A stretch of DNA of 64,000 bases, taken from Bacteroidota bacterium. GTDB lineage: Bacteria > Bacteroidota > Bacteroidia > Flavobacteriales_D > Crocinitomicaceae. The number at the start of each line of letters is the position of its first letter. Position 1 is the first letter of the stretch. The notes below the pieces were generated by a model. That model saw only the letters and a program-made list of their open reading frames with translations. It ran no database searches and had not been told where the DNA came from. The stretch spans positions 1 to 64,000 of the forward strand of contig JAJRQQ010000079.1 in NCBI GenBank assembly GCA_024280155.1, written 5' to 3'. Shown piece after piece: positions 53,667-62,562 of the stretch. A program made the translations under genes and the position numbers.

Positions 53667-55775
53667 ATGACAGTTTGTATTGCCGAAAAACCAAGTGTAG
53701 CCAAAGATATTGCCGAAATTCTCGGAGCGAAGCAACGTCACGATGGTTATTATGAAGGGAATGGTTACCAAATTACATGGACTTTTGGGCATTTGTGTAC
53801 ACTCAAAGAGCCGCACGATTACAATGAGAATTGGAAATATTGGAAATTAGAAGATTTGCCAATTGTCCCCTCTAATTTTGGGATTAAACTTATTTCAAAT
53901 CAAGGGGTTGAACGACAATTTAATACCATTGCTCGACTGGTTCAAAATTGCGATGAAGTTATTAATTGCGGGGATGCTGGGCAAGAAGGGGAATTGATTC
54001 AACGATGGGTTTTACTTAAAGCAAAATGTAAAGTTCCTGTAAAAAGATTGTGGATTTCCTCCTTGACCGAAGAGGCTATTAAAGAAGGGTTTGAGAATCT
54101 TCAGGATGCTAGTAAGTATGATAATCTTTATGCAGCAGGAAGTGCTCGAGCAATTGGCGATTGGATGTTGGGGATAAATGGAACACGTTTGTTTACCAAA
54201 AAGTTCGGTCAAGGAAAGGCTACTTTATCAATTGGTAGAGTGCAAACTCCTACTTTAGCCATGATTGTTCAACGGCAAAAAGAAATTGATGCTTTTGTTG
54301 TGTATGAATATTGGGAATTGAAAACTAAATATAAAAGTCAGGAGTTTTCTTGTCAAATTGATCGATTAAAAACACAAGATAAAGCGAATCAAGGTTTGGC
54401 TTATTTGAAAGATAAAGAATTTGAAATTACTTCTTTTGAACAAAAAGAGGGCAAGGAAGGAAATCCAAGATTGTATGATTTAACCTCATTGCAAGTGGAT
54501 GCCAATAAAAAGTTTGGATTCTCCGCTGACGATACGTTGAAGTTGATTCAAGGGTTGTATGAGAAAAAATTAACCACTTATCCAAGAGTTGATACGACAT
54601 ACTTAACGGATGATTTACACCCTAAAATCCCAAATATTCTCCGTGGGATGAAATATTATTCTCGTTTTACAGAGAAATTATTAGCAGCACCAATTCCAAA
54701 GAATAAAACGGTGTTTAATGATAAGAAAGTTACCGATCACCACGCAATTATTCCTACAGGAGTACCTGTTTCTGGAGTTTCTCAGAATGAACAAAAGATT
54801 TATGACCTGATAGCGAAACGTTTCATTGCTGTTTTCTATCCACCGTGCATTGTTTCAAATACAACCGTTTTAGGAAAGGTCGATAAGCTAGAGTTTAAAG
54901 CAACGGGAAAACAAATCCTGAAATTGGGTTGGCGAGAATTATATTCTTCTGAAAAAAAAGAAACGAAGTCAAAAGACGATGAGTCTATTATGCCTCATTT
55001 TGAAAAAGGAGAGAAAGGGCCGCATGAACCGATTATTCATAAAGGAAAAACTTCTCCACCCAAATATTATACGGAAGCTACACTTTTGAGAGGAATGGAA
55101 ACTGCTGGTAGAGATGTGGAAGACGAGGAGATGAGAGAAATGATGAAGGACAATGGTATCGGACGACCTTCAACACGTGCCAATATCATTGAAACACTTT
55201 TTCGTAGAAAATATATTGAAAAGAAAAGAAAAAATCTAGTAGCAACCCCGACTGGTATAGCATTGATTGATACGATACAAAGTGAGGTGTTAAAAAGTGC
55301 GGAGTTAACAGGAGATTGGGAGAGGAAATTACGTTTGATTGAGAAAGGAGAGTATAAATTAGAAGTTTTTAAGCAAGAATTGACTACAATGGTTCGTGGA
55401 TTAACTGATGAGGTGATTTTTAACACACCAATTAATGTCCAGTTCTTTAATGAAAAGCCAATCGAAGTTAAAAAAATACGAAAAAAAAGAGAAAAAGTAA
55501 CATTCTCATTTGAAGAAATTGAATGTCCGAAATGCAAAATAGCAAAATTGATGAAAGGAAAAACGGCGGTTGGATGTTCTGAATACAAAACTTGTGGTTT
55601 CAAAATTCCATTTATTTTAATGGGGAAAAAAATAACGGATAATCAATTGAAGGATATTATAGAGAAAGGAAAATCAAAAACAATAAAAGGACTCACTAAT
55701 CCGAGTGATCAATCCAAAATGGAAGGAAAATTTATTTTGGATGGTACGTTTAATGTTGGTTTTGAGAAAGGGTAG
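53667..55775 (+). CDS. topB: DNA topoisomerase III
   Basis: Type IA topoisomerase of 702 residues that decatenates single-stranded links. A TOPRIM domain at the start (AEKPSVAKDIAEILGA, then CGDAGQEGELIQRWVL), the active-site Tyr in KLTTYPRVDTTYL near 310, and a C-terminal zinc-ribbon-like segment (CPKCKIAKLMKGKTAVGCSE, followed by CGFKIPF). Twelve bases from folA. Confidence 0.95.
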   Translation: MTVCIAEKPSVAKDIAEILGAKQRHDGYYEGNGYQITWTFGHLCTLKEPHDYNENWKYWKLEDLPIVPSNFGIKLISNQGVERQFNTIARLVQNCDEVINCGDAGQEGELIQRWVLLKAKCKVPVKRLWISSLTEEAIKEGFENLQDASKYDNLYAAGSARAIGDWMLGINGTRLFTKKFGQGKATLSIGRVQTPTLAMIVQRQKEIDAFVVYEYWELKTKYKSQEFSCQIDRLKTQDKANQGLAYLKDKEFEITSFEQKEGKEGNPRLYDLTSLQVDANKKFGFSADDTLKLIQGLYEKKLTTYPRVDTTYLTDDLHPKIPNILRGMKYYSRFTEKLLAAPIPKNKTVFNDKKVTDHHAIIPTGVPVSGVSQNEQKIYDLIAKRFIAVFYPPCIVSNTTVLGKVDKLEFKATGKQILKLGWRELYSSEKKETKSKDDESIMPHFEKGEKGPHEPIIHKGKTSPPKYYTEATLLRGMETAGRDVEDEEMREMMKDNGIGRPSTRANIIETLFRRKYIEKKRKNLVATPTGIALIDTIQSEVLKSAELTGDWERKLRLIEKGEYKLEVFKQELTTMVRGLTDEVIFNTPINVQFFNEKPIEVKKIRKKREKVTFSFEEIECPKCKIAKLMKGKTAVGCSEYKTCGFKIPFILMGKKITDNQLKDIIEKGKSKTIKGLTNPSDQSKMEGKFILDGTFNVGFEKG

Positions 55776-55850
55776 AGCTGTTTTTAGAGACAGTATCTCT
55801 TATAGTGTGTAAGTTCTTTTTTTAGTTATACCAACTTTGTTACATAAAAA

Positions 55851-55877
55851 AAGCACTTCACGAAAAGTAAAGTGCTT
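55851..55877 (-). terminator. Intrinsic terminator of pyrH-frr
   Basis: AAGCACTT pairs with AAGTGCTT around an 11-base loop, with a T-run on the minus strand. Confidence 0.75.
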
Positions 55878-55897
55878 CTAATTACTTAGACAATCTA

Positions 55898-56461
55898 TTA
55901 AATTGTCATTATGTCTCTTTCCTTCGTCACAAGAATCTCCTCTACTTTTTTTGTGTAAGTATTGGTTACTTCCTGAATATAATTTTCACCATCTTTCATC
56001 ATATCTTCAGAGAGACCATCTTCTTTGAGTGATTTCAGCATGTCGAGCGCATCTTTTCGATTGTTTCTAAAACCAATTTTTGCGTTCTCCATCTCTCCCT
56101 TCGCTTGTTTCACTAAGTCACGTCTACGTTCTTCAGTCAACGGTGGTACAGAAATTAGAACACCTTCACCATTGCTTTGAGGTGCGAAACCGAGGTTGGC
56201 ATTAATAATTCCTCTCATAATTTCATCCAACATCGATTTTTCCCATGGTTGAACTGTAATCGTTCGGGCATCCATTGTGTTTACATTAGCTACTTGAGAA
56301 AGTGGCGTAGGTGACCCATAATAATCGACCATTACAGATTGTAACATCGAAGGATTCGCTTTACCTGCTCTGATTTTCATTAGTGCAGTTTCATAATGTT
56401 CAACCGTTTTATTATTGGCAGCTTTTACTTCATCGTAAACCATATTCAATTCTTCCGTCAT
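55898..56461 (-). CDS. frr: Ribosome recycling factor
   Basis: 187 residues. Splits the 70S ribosome after termination together with EF-G. The tRNA-like fold is recognised by RAGKANPSMLQSVMVDYYGSPTPLSQVANV (about 32-61), TITVQPWEKSML near 67, and RRRDLVKQAKGEMENAKIGFRNNRKDA near 112. It is 11 bases from pyrH. Confidence 0.96.
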   Translation of the reverse strand: MTEELNMVYDEVKAANNKTVEHYETALMKIRAGKANPSMLQSVMVDYYGSPTPLSQVANVNTMDARTITVQPWEKSMLDEIMRGIINANLGFAPQSNGEGVLISVPPLTEERRRDLVKQAKGEMENAKIGFRNNRKDALDMLKSLKEDGLSEDMMKDGENYIQEVTNTYTKKVEEILVTKERDIMTI

Positions 56462-56472
56462 ATCTTTTCTAA

Positions 56473-57180
56473 TTAATTGCGAACGATTGTTCCTACTTGT
56501 TCGCCATTCAAAACTTTTTGTAAATTACCTGGTGTATCCATATCAAAAACGATGATGGGTAGATTGTTCTCTTTACACAGTGTAAAAGCAGTCATATCCA
56601 TAATTGATAAGTCCTTTTTATAAACATCGTCGAAAGAAATTACATCATACTTTGTTGCATTCGGATCTTTTTCAGGATCTGCCGAATAAATGCCATCGAC
56701 ACGTGTTCCTTTCAAGATAACATCAGCATTTAATTCTATTGCTCTTAATGAGGCAGCCGAGTCTGTTGTGAAGAAAGGGTTTCCTGTTCCTGCGCCAAAA
56801 ATCACAACTCTACCTTTCTCAAGATGGCGAAGTGCTTTTCTTTTGATAAAAGGTTCGCAAATTGCTTTCATCTCAATGGCTGATTGTAGTCTTGTTTCAA
56901 CTCCAGCAGATTCTAAAGCCGCTTGAAGTGCCATCGAATTAATCATTGTAGCTAACATCCCCATGTAGTCACCGTGTGAGCGATCCATTCCGCCTTCTTC
57001 AGCTTGAACTCCTCGGAATATGTTTCCTCCACCGATTACAATAGCAATTTCAACACCATTCTCATGGATTTTTTTGATTTGTTGAGCGTATAAGCTGAGT
57101 CGATTATTGTCGATTCCAAATGCTTTATCTCCCATGAGAGATTCACCGCTTAACTTTAGTAAAATTCTTTTGTATTTCAT
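56473..57180 (-). CDS. pyrH: UMP kinase
   Basis: Bacterial amino-acid-kinase-fold UMP kinase, 235 residues: [12 protein letters not shown] (7-18), [11 protein letters not shown] near 48, [15 protein letters not shown] near 133, and [14 protein letters not shown] near 166. Makes UDP and is essential in most bacteria. It is transcribed apart from rpsB-tsf because a terminator lies between; the -7 box TATATTTG is at 57200-57207. Confidence 0.96.
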   Translation of the reverse strand: MKYKRILLKLSGESLMGDKAFGIDNNRLSLYAQQIKKIHENGVEIAIVIGGGNIFRGVQAEEGGMDRSHGDYMGMLATMINSMALQAALESAGVETRLQSAIEMKAICEPFIKRKALRHLEKGRVVIFGAGTGNPFFTTDSAASLRAIELNADVILKGTRVDGIYSADPEKDPNATKYDVISFDDVYKKDLSIMDMTAFTLCKENNLPIIVFDMDTPGNLQKVLNGEQVGTIVRN

Positions 57181-57199
57181 CTTGAAATTTTCTGTTGCA

Positions 57200-57207
57200 C
57201 AAATATA
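57200..57207 (-). promoter_or_regulatory. -7 box for pyrH-frr
   Basis: On the minus strand TATATTTG matches TAnnTTTG, 19 bases before the pyrH start. Confidence 0.5.
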
Positions 57208-57254
57208 CAGAATTCAAAGAATGAAAATGAAAACTTTTAAAATGAATTCAAAAA

Positions 57255-57287
57255 AAAACCATCCACCTTAAAAAGATGGATGGTTTT
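57255..57287 (-). terminator. Intrinsic terminator of the rplM-rpsI-rpsB-tsf operon
   Basis: AAAACCATCCA pairs with TGGATGGTTTT, with a run of A's on the plus strand (U's in the RNA). Confidence 0.85.
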
Positions 57288-57305
57288 AAAATATGGTTTT
57301 TTGTC

Positions 57306-58136
57306 TTAAGACAAAGCAACTCTTTTAAAATCAACAACTGTTAAACCGTCTTCAGCAGCTTTCAACATTTGTTCGATAGATTGTTTATTGTCTCTCACGT
57401 TCATTTGACTCAATAAAGTATTTTCTTTAAAGAATTTATTCAAACGACCTTGAGCGATTTTCTCAGCCATTTCAGCAGGTTTCCCTTCTTGAATTGCTAA
57501 ATCTTTACCAACCTCTAATTCACGAGCAATTGTATCTGCGTCGATACCGTTTTTATCTAGAGCTAAAGGATTCATTGCTGCAACTTGCATCGCAACTAAT
57601 TTCCCTGCTTCAACAGCAGCTTCAGAATCTTTATTTAACGCAACTAGAGTCGCTAACTGATTTCCTGGATGATTGTAAGCGACAATTTTATCCGCTGAAA
57701 TAATTTCAACATTTGATAAATCTAATTTTTCACCAACAACACCAACTTGTTCAATGATTTTCTCAGCAACAGTCAATCTCTCATCATACGCCTCGTTCAT
57801 CATTTCTTCTTTAGAAGAAGGTCTTTTGTTGATAGCAATATCAACCAAAGATTGTACGAAGTCCATATAGTCACTATTTTTTGCAACGAAATCAGTTTCA
57901 CAGTTCAAAGAAAGAACAACACCTGTTTTTCCATCTCCAGTAACTTGTGCTAAAACTAAACCTTCTTTCGCTTCATTGTCACCTCTTTTAGCAGCAACTT
58001 TTTGTCCTTTTTTACGAAGTACGTCGATAGCAGCTTCAAAATCACCGTCTGTTTCAACAAGTGCTTTTTTACAATCCATCATACCAGCACCAGTGTGCTT
58101 TCTTAATTTATTTACCTCTGCAGCTGTAATTGCCAT
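57306..58136 (-). CDS. tsf: Elongation factor Ts
   Basis: 276 residues; nucleotide exchange factor for EF-Tu. The N-terminal UBA-like helix bundle (EVNKLRKHTGAGMMDCKKAL, 8-27), the TDFVAKN motif near 80-86 and the core domain are complete. 27 bases after rpsB. Confidence 0.96.
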   Translation of the reverse strand: MAITAAEVNKLRKHTGAGMMDCKKALVETDGDFEAAIDVLRKKGQKVAAKRGDNEAKEGLVLAQVTGDGKTGVVLSLNCETDFVAKNSDYMDFVQSLVDIAINKRPSSKEEMMNEAYDERLTVAEKIIEQVGVVGEKLDLSNVEIISADKIVAYNHPGNQLATLVALNKDSEAAVEAGKLVAMQVAAMNPLALDKNGIDADTIARELEVGKDLAIQEGKPAEMAEKIAQGRLNKFFKENTLLSQMNVRDNKQSIEQMLKAAEDGLTVVDFKRVALS

Positions 58137-58163
58137 GGCTTTTAAATTTTAAATATTTGTAAA

Positions 58164-59015
58164 TTATTTTGTTTCTTCTGTTTTATTTTCTTCCGCTTTT
58201 GGAGCTTCAGTAACAGTTTCTACAGGAGCTTCTTCTTTTTTAGCTTCAACAGGCTTTGTTTCTGTTTTAGCGGCAGCTTTAGCCTCTTTTTTTGCTTTTG
58301 CATCTTTCGCAGCAGCATCTTTCGCATTCTTACGCTCTTCTAAACCATCTTTAACAGCAGCACAAACAGTGTCAAGAATTAAAGTAATAGATTTAGTAGC
58401 ATCATCATTTGCTGGGATTGGGAAATCAACTAATTTAGGATTTGAATTCGTATCTACCATTGCAAATACAGGAATATTCAAACGCTTCGCTTCTTTCAAT
58501 GCAATGTGTTCCTTGATGATATCAACAATGAAAATTGCAGCTGGTTGACGAGTCATATCAGCAATAGAACCGAAATTTTTTTGTAATTTCTCACGCTGAC
58601 GTGTTTTGAACAAACGCTCTCTTTTATTTAATGTTTTCCAAGTTCCGTCTGTTTGCATTTTATCAATAGCAGACATTTTACGGATTGATTTACGCGTTGT
58701 AGCAAAGTTAGTTAACATACCACCTGACCAACGTTCAGTAACATAAGGCATATTAATTTCTTTTACTCTTTCTGAAATAATATCTTTAGCTTGTTTCTTT
58801 GTTGCAACGAAAAGAATTTTTTTCCCCGATTTCGCAATTTGCTTTAAAGCAGCGCTCGCAGTATCTAAATGAGCAATTGTCTTATTTAAATCGATAATGT
58901 GGATACCTTTTTTTTCCTCAAAGATATACGGCGCCATTGCCGGGTTCCATTTTCTTTTCAAGTGTCCAAAATGTACACCTGCATTTAATAAATCTTCAAA
59001 TTTTAATTTTGACAT
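58164..59015 (-). CDS. rpsB: 30S ribosomal protein uS2
   Basis: 283 residues. The S2 core (LLNAGVHFGHLKRKWNPAMAPYIF at 10-33, then VTERWSGGMLTNFATTRKSI near 90) is followed by a long Ala/Lys/Glu tail (about 230-283) usual in Bacteroidota. The 103-base gap to rpsI is large for this operon and could hold a leader or a second promoter; I see no clear regulatory fold. Confidence 0.96.
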   Translation of the reverse strand: MSKLKFEDLLNAGVHFGHLKRKWNPAMAPYIFEEKKGIHIIDLNKTIAHLDTASAALKQIAKSGKKILFVATKKQAKDIISERVKEINMPYVTERWSGGMLTNFATTRKSIRKMSAIDKMQTDGTWKTLNKRERLFKTRQREKLQKNFGSIADMTRQPAAIFIVDIIKEHIALKEAKRLNIPVFAMVDTNSNPKLVDFPIPANDDATKSITLILDTVCAAVKDGLEERKNAKDAAAKDAKAKKEAKAAAKTETKPVEAKKEEAPVETVTEAPKAEENKTEETK

Positions 59016-59118
59016 TTTTTTTAATTTAATTGTTCACGTTCCTTTAGTAGTCAGTTTCAAGAGGGACATTTCTGCGATACTCAAGAACTTGGATACTAAA
59101 CAACTTGCAAAATATTTT

Positions 59119-59505
59119 CTAACGTTTCGAGAATTGGAATTTCTTACGTGCTTTTGGTTGACCTGGTTTCTTACGTTCAACCATTCTTGGATCACGAGTC
59201 ATTAAACCTTCTTCTTTCAATAAAGGCTTATTTTCTTCGCTAATCTTAACCAAAGCTCTAGAGATACCTAAACGAATTGCTTCAACTTGACCATTGATGC
59301 CTCCACCTGAAACATTAACTGTGATGTCATATTTACCTACAGTATCTGTTAATTCAAATGGTTGGTGAATCTTTGATTGAAGAACTCCCGTTGGGAAAAA
59401 TTCTTTGTAATCTCTTTTATTAATTGTAAAACTACCTTTACCCTCTGTCATATAGACACGAGCAACTGCTGTTTTTCTTCTTCCGAGTGTGTTTATTACT
59501 TCCAT
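59119..59505 (-). CDS. rpsI: 30S ribosomal protein uS9
   Basis: 128 residues with the S9 signature GGGINGQVEAIRLGISRAL near 66-84 and the basic C-terminus ending FQFSKR that reaches the P-site tRNA. Three bases from rplM, the universal L13-S9 pairing. Confidence 0.96.
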   Translation of the reverse strand: MEVINTLGRRKTAVARVYMTEGKGSFTINKRDYKEFFPTGVLQSKIHQPFELTDTVGKYDITVNVSGGGINGQVEAIRLGISRALVKISEENKPLLKEEGLMTRDPRMVERKKPGQPKARKKFQFSKR

Positions 59506-59508
59506 AAT

Positions 59509-59964
59509 TTATTTAAATGTATCTAAATTTAGTACTTCTGGTTTTTGAGCTTGTAAATTATGCTCTGGTCCAACAAATACTTTTAGGTTTCTAAATAATT
59601 GGCGACCAAGTGTGTTTTTAGGAAGCATTCCTTTAACAGCTTTCTCAACCAAACGTCCTGGCGTTTTTGCCAACATTTGTTCAGCTGTAGCTTGACGTTG
59701 ACCACCTGGGTAACCCGTGTGACGAACGTAAGACTTGTTCACTAATTTAGTACCTGAAAAAGATACTTTTTCTGCATTCAAGACAATAACGTTGTCTCCG
59801 CAGTCTGCATGAGGTGTGTAATTCGCTTTGTGTTTCCCACGAATTAATTTCGCCACCTTGCTCGCTAAACGACCTAAAGTTTGGCCTTCAGCATCCACCA
59901 CAATCCACTTCTTTTCAGCAGTTTCTTTGTTGGCGGAAACGGTTTTGTAACTTAATGTATCCAC
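59509..59964 (-). CDS. rplM: 50S ribosomal protein uL13
   Basis: 151 residues from a GTG at 59964 (MDTLSYKTVSANK), the usual family start in Bacteroidota; the frame is open to a TTG at 59991, which I do not use. Motifs: GQTLGRLASKVAKLIRGK, HADCGDNVIVLNA, and KAVKGMLPKNTLGRQLFRNLKV. First gene of the operon, with a consensus promoter. Confidence 0.95.
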   Translation of the reverse strand: MDTLSYKTVSANKETAEKKWIVVDAEGQTLGRLASKVAKLIRGKHKANYTPHADCGDNVIVLNAEKVSFSGTKLVNKSYVRHTGYPGGQRQATAEQMLAKTPGRLVEKAVKGMLPKNTLGRQLFRNLKVFVGPEHNLQAQKPEVLNLDTFK

Positions 59965-59994
59965 AATTTTTATTTTAATTAAATAAGACAATTT

Positions 59995-60042
59995 CCCCTA
60001 AATTGGGGCTGCAAAGATATGACTTCTAGGTTTATTAACAAA
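59995..60042 (-). promoter_or_regulatory. rplM operon promoter and 5' hairpin
   Basis: On the minus strand TTTG (60039-60042), 19 bases, TATCTTTG (60012-60019): an exact fit to the Bacteroidota housekeeping promoter. The expected transcript start falls at a small CCCC-N6-GGGG hairpin (59995-60008). Confidence 0.8.
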
Positions 60043-60130
60043 CCTTATTTGAAAATATTTTCAATAAAAAGAAACATTTCTCCAAGATTCTTTTTGAAAT
60101 CAAGGGGGGACATGACGAAATAAGGTCTTT

Positions 60131-60904
60131 TTATTTCTTTTTAAACTTGTTAATTGCATTCGCCGTGAATTCAGAAAGGACTAATTGCCCACTTAACTCT
60201 GCTCGATCCATTAATAATTCATCCCAGTGGTCAGTTCCTTCCCAGAAGACATTTTTTAATAAAATCATTGCTTCTGGATTTGATTTTGAAAGCGTAGTGC
60301 ACAATTCTTCAATTTTTGCATCCATTTCATCGACAGTTTCAAAAACTTCGGCATACAAGCCTTGTTCTTTTGCCCAAGAGGCTGTTCGCCATTCTGTTGC
60401 ATTAATTGCTAACTGACTCATTGCAGAAACACCTATCTTACGCTCAACCGCTGGTCCAACAACAAAAGGGCCTATTCCAACTGCAAGTTCTGAGAGTTTA
60501 ACTGATGCTTGCTTTGTTGCAAAGCAATAATCAACTGCAGACGCTACTCCAACACCACCGCCAACTGCCTTTCCTTGCACTCTGCCGATAATAAGTTTCG
60601 AACTTTTTCGACAAGCATTTATCACATTTGCAAATCCAGAAAAGAATTTCTTCCCGGTTTCAAAATCATTGATTGAAATTAACTCATCAAAACTAGCACC
60701 TGCACAGAAAGCTCTTTCTCCTGCAGACTTCAAAAGAACCACTTTTACTTCGTCATTCATTCCTAGTTCAGTAATTGTATTAGCAAGTTTCTCGAGAATT
60801 TTACCCGGCAATGAATTGCTTAAAGGGTGACCGAATTCTACTGTTGCAATTCCTTTTTCGTTAATGGACACATCTACATGGCCTTGATTTATTACGCTTG
60901 ACAT
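60131..60904 (-). CDS. Enoyl-CoA hydratase/isomerase family protein
   Basis: Crotonase-fold protein, 257 residues: AFCAGASFDEL near 65-75 and GGGVGVASAVDYCFA near 113-127 give the oxyanion hole and CoA binding. At the first catalytic position a Glu/Ser-type variation occurs (VGIGPFVVGPA near 142-152), so the exact reaction is uncertain. It starts 43 bases inside the annotated end of the RRM gene, an overlap that vanishes if the RRM frame is repaired. Confidence 0.88.
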   Translation of the reverse strand: MSSVINQGHVDVSINEKGIATVEFGHPLSNSLPGKILEKLANTITELGMNDEVKVVLLKSAGERAFCAGASFDELISINDFETGKKFFSGFANVINACRKSSKLIIGRVQGKAVGGGVGVASAVDYCFATKQASVKLSELAVGIGPFVVGPAVERKIGVSAMSQLAINATEWRTASWAKEQGLYAEVFETVDEMDAKIEELCTTLSKSNPEAMILLKNVFWEGTDHWDELLMDRAELSGQLVLSEFTANAINKFKKK

Positions 60905-61190
60905 TGTGTTTTTGAAGTGAAGTGAAGTTATTTTTTCTTTCTATTTTCTTTGATGATGCAATCTTAACATCCAATTTACGCCCATTGATTTCCATGCCGT
61001 TTAATGCGTTGATTGCATTGATTGCTTCTTCAGGTGTGTCCATCTCAACATATCCAAAACCTTTGGATCGTTTTGTATCTTTCTCATAAACTACATGAGC
61101 GTAAGTAACTTTTCCAAAGGTTGAAAAAGTAGACTGTAAATCTTCAGAAGTTATACTCCAATCTAAATTCGCGATAAAAATATTAACCAT
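60861..61190 (-). CDS. RNA-binding protein (RRM domain), 3' end probably frameshifted
   Basis: 109 residues as read. Residues 1-80 are a complete RRM: RNP2 NIFIANLDW and RNP1 KGFGYVEM, like small glycine-poor RNA-binding proteins of Bacteroidota and cyanobacteria. The last 30 residues, after IASSKK, do not look like a family tail and run into the next gene. A -1 shift at about 60950 would give IASSKENRKKK and a stop at 60928, a typical end, and would remove the overlap with the next CDS. So the true end may be 60928. It probably acts on RNA at low temperature or in stress (inference). Confidence 0.82.
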   Translation of the reverse strand: MVNIFIANLDWSITSEDLQSTFSTFGKVTYAHVVYEKDTKRSKGFGYVEMDTPEEAINAINALNGMEINGRKLDVKIASSKKIERKNNFTSLQKHNVKRNKSRPCRCVH

Positions 61191-61196
61191 TCTTTG

Positions 61197-62153
61197 TTAT
61201 TTTAATGTAAAACTATCGGTTCCGACCAATTGACCTTGACAAAACACCTTAACTTTATAATTCCCTTTAGATGCCGATTGTCCATTCAACTTGTAATAAA
61301 TAGCCATGTCAACACGTTGATTTTGATAATCAATTGCTTTATAATCTGAGAATGCAACTTGTCCATTCTCCGTATCAATCACATTTCCAGAACTAGATTG
61401 AAGAATTTTCCCTTCAGGGTCAGTAATTTGAAGATAAACCATCTTTTTACCTGGGCTCGCGATTGGATTCTCCGAAAGTGTAAAAGCAACTTTAATTTGC
61501 TCCGTATTCCTTGCTCTAGAGGTTGTCCCCATCGTACTGTTCATCTTCATCTTCAATCCTTCCGAACTAAAATTGTACGCATTCAATTTAGAACCTTTCT
61601 TCACTTGTGCTGCATTTTGCGCTGCATCGTCTTTATAACGATCTCTTTCTTCAGAAGTTTGAGATAATTCAGATTTTGTTGTTTCCAGATTATTCGAAAG
61701 GTTTAAGTTTAATGTTTTGAGTGAATCAATTTCCACGATATAACCTCGCATTATTCTACGCATCCCTTCCATTTCTTTTCGAGCCTTGAACAATTGATAA
61801 GCATTCATCTTGCCCTTTTCAACCTGCTCTTGAAGATCCATGATTTTATCCTTCTGCGCCATTAAAGAATCGGATTTCGATTGATCTTCCTCAATTAATG
61901 CATCATAAGTTTCCAACATGGTCGTAAAATCAGTCTTCATATCATTGGTCATCGTGCCCAAATAACTCGACATCATTTCATTCATTCCTTTCATATCAGA
62001 ATCCAAAGCATTGTTTTCAATAATACAGGAGTTTAGTTCTTTATTCTTAGAAGACCAAAAATAAGCCATTGCCGCTAAACCTAGTAGCAATAAAATGATA
62101 ATAGCCACGTAAGCACCGTTACCTTTCTTCTGTTCGTCCTTAAATTCTTCCAT
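61197..62153 (-). CDS. Hypothetical membrane-anchored coiled-coil protein
   Basis: 318 residues: a short cytoplasmic N-terminus, one membrane helix (about 15-33), a long coiled coil (about 40-190) and a C-terminal beta domain (about 200-318; KVAFTLSENPIASPGKKMVYL). No enzyme motif. It probably spans into the periplasm. It lies six bases upstream of the RRM gene. No named family is known to me. Confidence 0.7.
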   Translation of the reverse strand: MEEFKDEQKKGNGAYVAIIILLLLGLAAMAYFWSSKNKELNSCIIENNALDSDMKGMNEMMSSYLGTMTNDMKTDFTTMLETYDALIEEDQSKSDSLMAQKDKIMDLQEQVEKGKMNAYQLFKARKEMEGMRRIMRGYIVEIDSLKTLNLNLSNNLETTKSELSQTSEERDRYKDDAAQNAAQVKKGSKLNAYNFSSEGLKMKMNSTMGTTSRARNTEQIKVAFTLSENPIASPGKKMVYLQITDPEGKILQSSSGNVIDTENGQVAFSDYKAIDYQNQRVDMAIYYKLNGQSASKGNYKVKVFCQGQLVGTDSFTLK

Positions 62154-62306
62154 AATAAAAAAAGTTTAATTGTTTTTACACGATGAATGTATCGAAAATT
62201 ATTCAATCAACAATGCTGTACAAATATTTTACATACTAATATACCCACATAAACGTATGCGCTATTCTATTAGTGTATTAAAAAACAAAAAAAGTTACAA
62301 AAGAAT

Positions 62307-62561
62307 TTAAGCGACCTCTTCAATAGAAAAGACGTAGCTCTCCATAATTTGATTGGCCAACAACTTTTTGCAAGCATTTTCAACCATTTGATTTGCTTCC
62401 ACTTCATTTGAAGCATCAACAAATAAACGAACATGTCTACCGACACGTACGCCAGTAATAGCTTTCAAACCAATGTTTTTCATGCTGCTTGTTACAGCTT
62501 TTCCTTGAGGGTCAAGTAATGCATCCAGTGGCATTACGTCGATTTCTGCTTTAAATTTCAT
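62307..62561 (-). CDS. purS: Phosphoribosylformylglycinamidine synthase subunit PurS
   Basis: 84 residues, the small structural subunit that joins PurL and PurQ in purine synthesis. Conserved DPQGKAVTSSMKNIGL (17-32) and the GVRVGRHVRLFVD stretch (37-49). It lies one base from the pssA stop. Confidence 0.92.
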   Translation of the reverse strand: MKFKAEIDVMPLDALLDPQGKAVTSSMKNIGLKAITGVRVGRHVRLFVDASNEVEANQMVENACKKLLANQIMESYVFSIEEVA

Positions 62562-62562
62562 T

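Noticed and set aside
55067..55603. 178-codon minus-strand frame
   Set aside because: Antisense to topB, whose motifs are complete; composition is that of a shadow frame.
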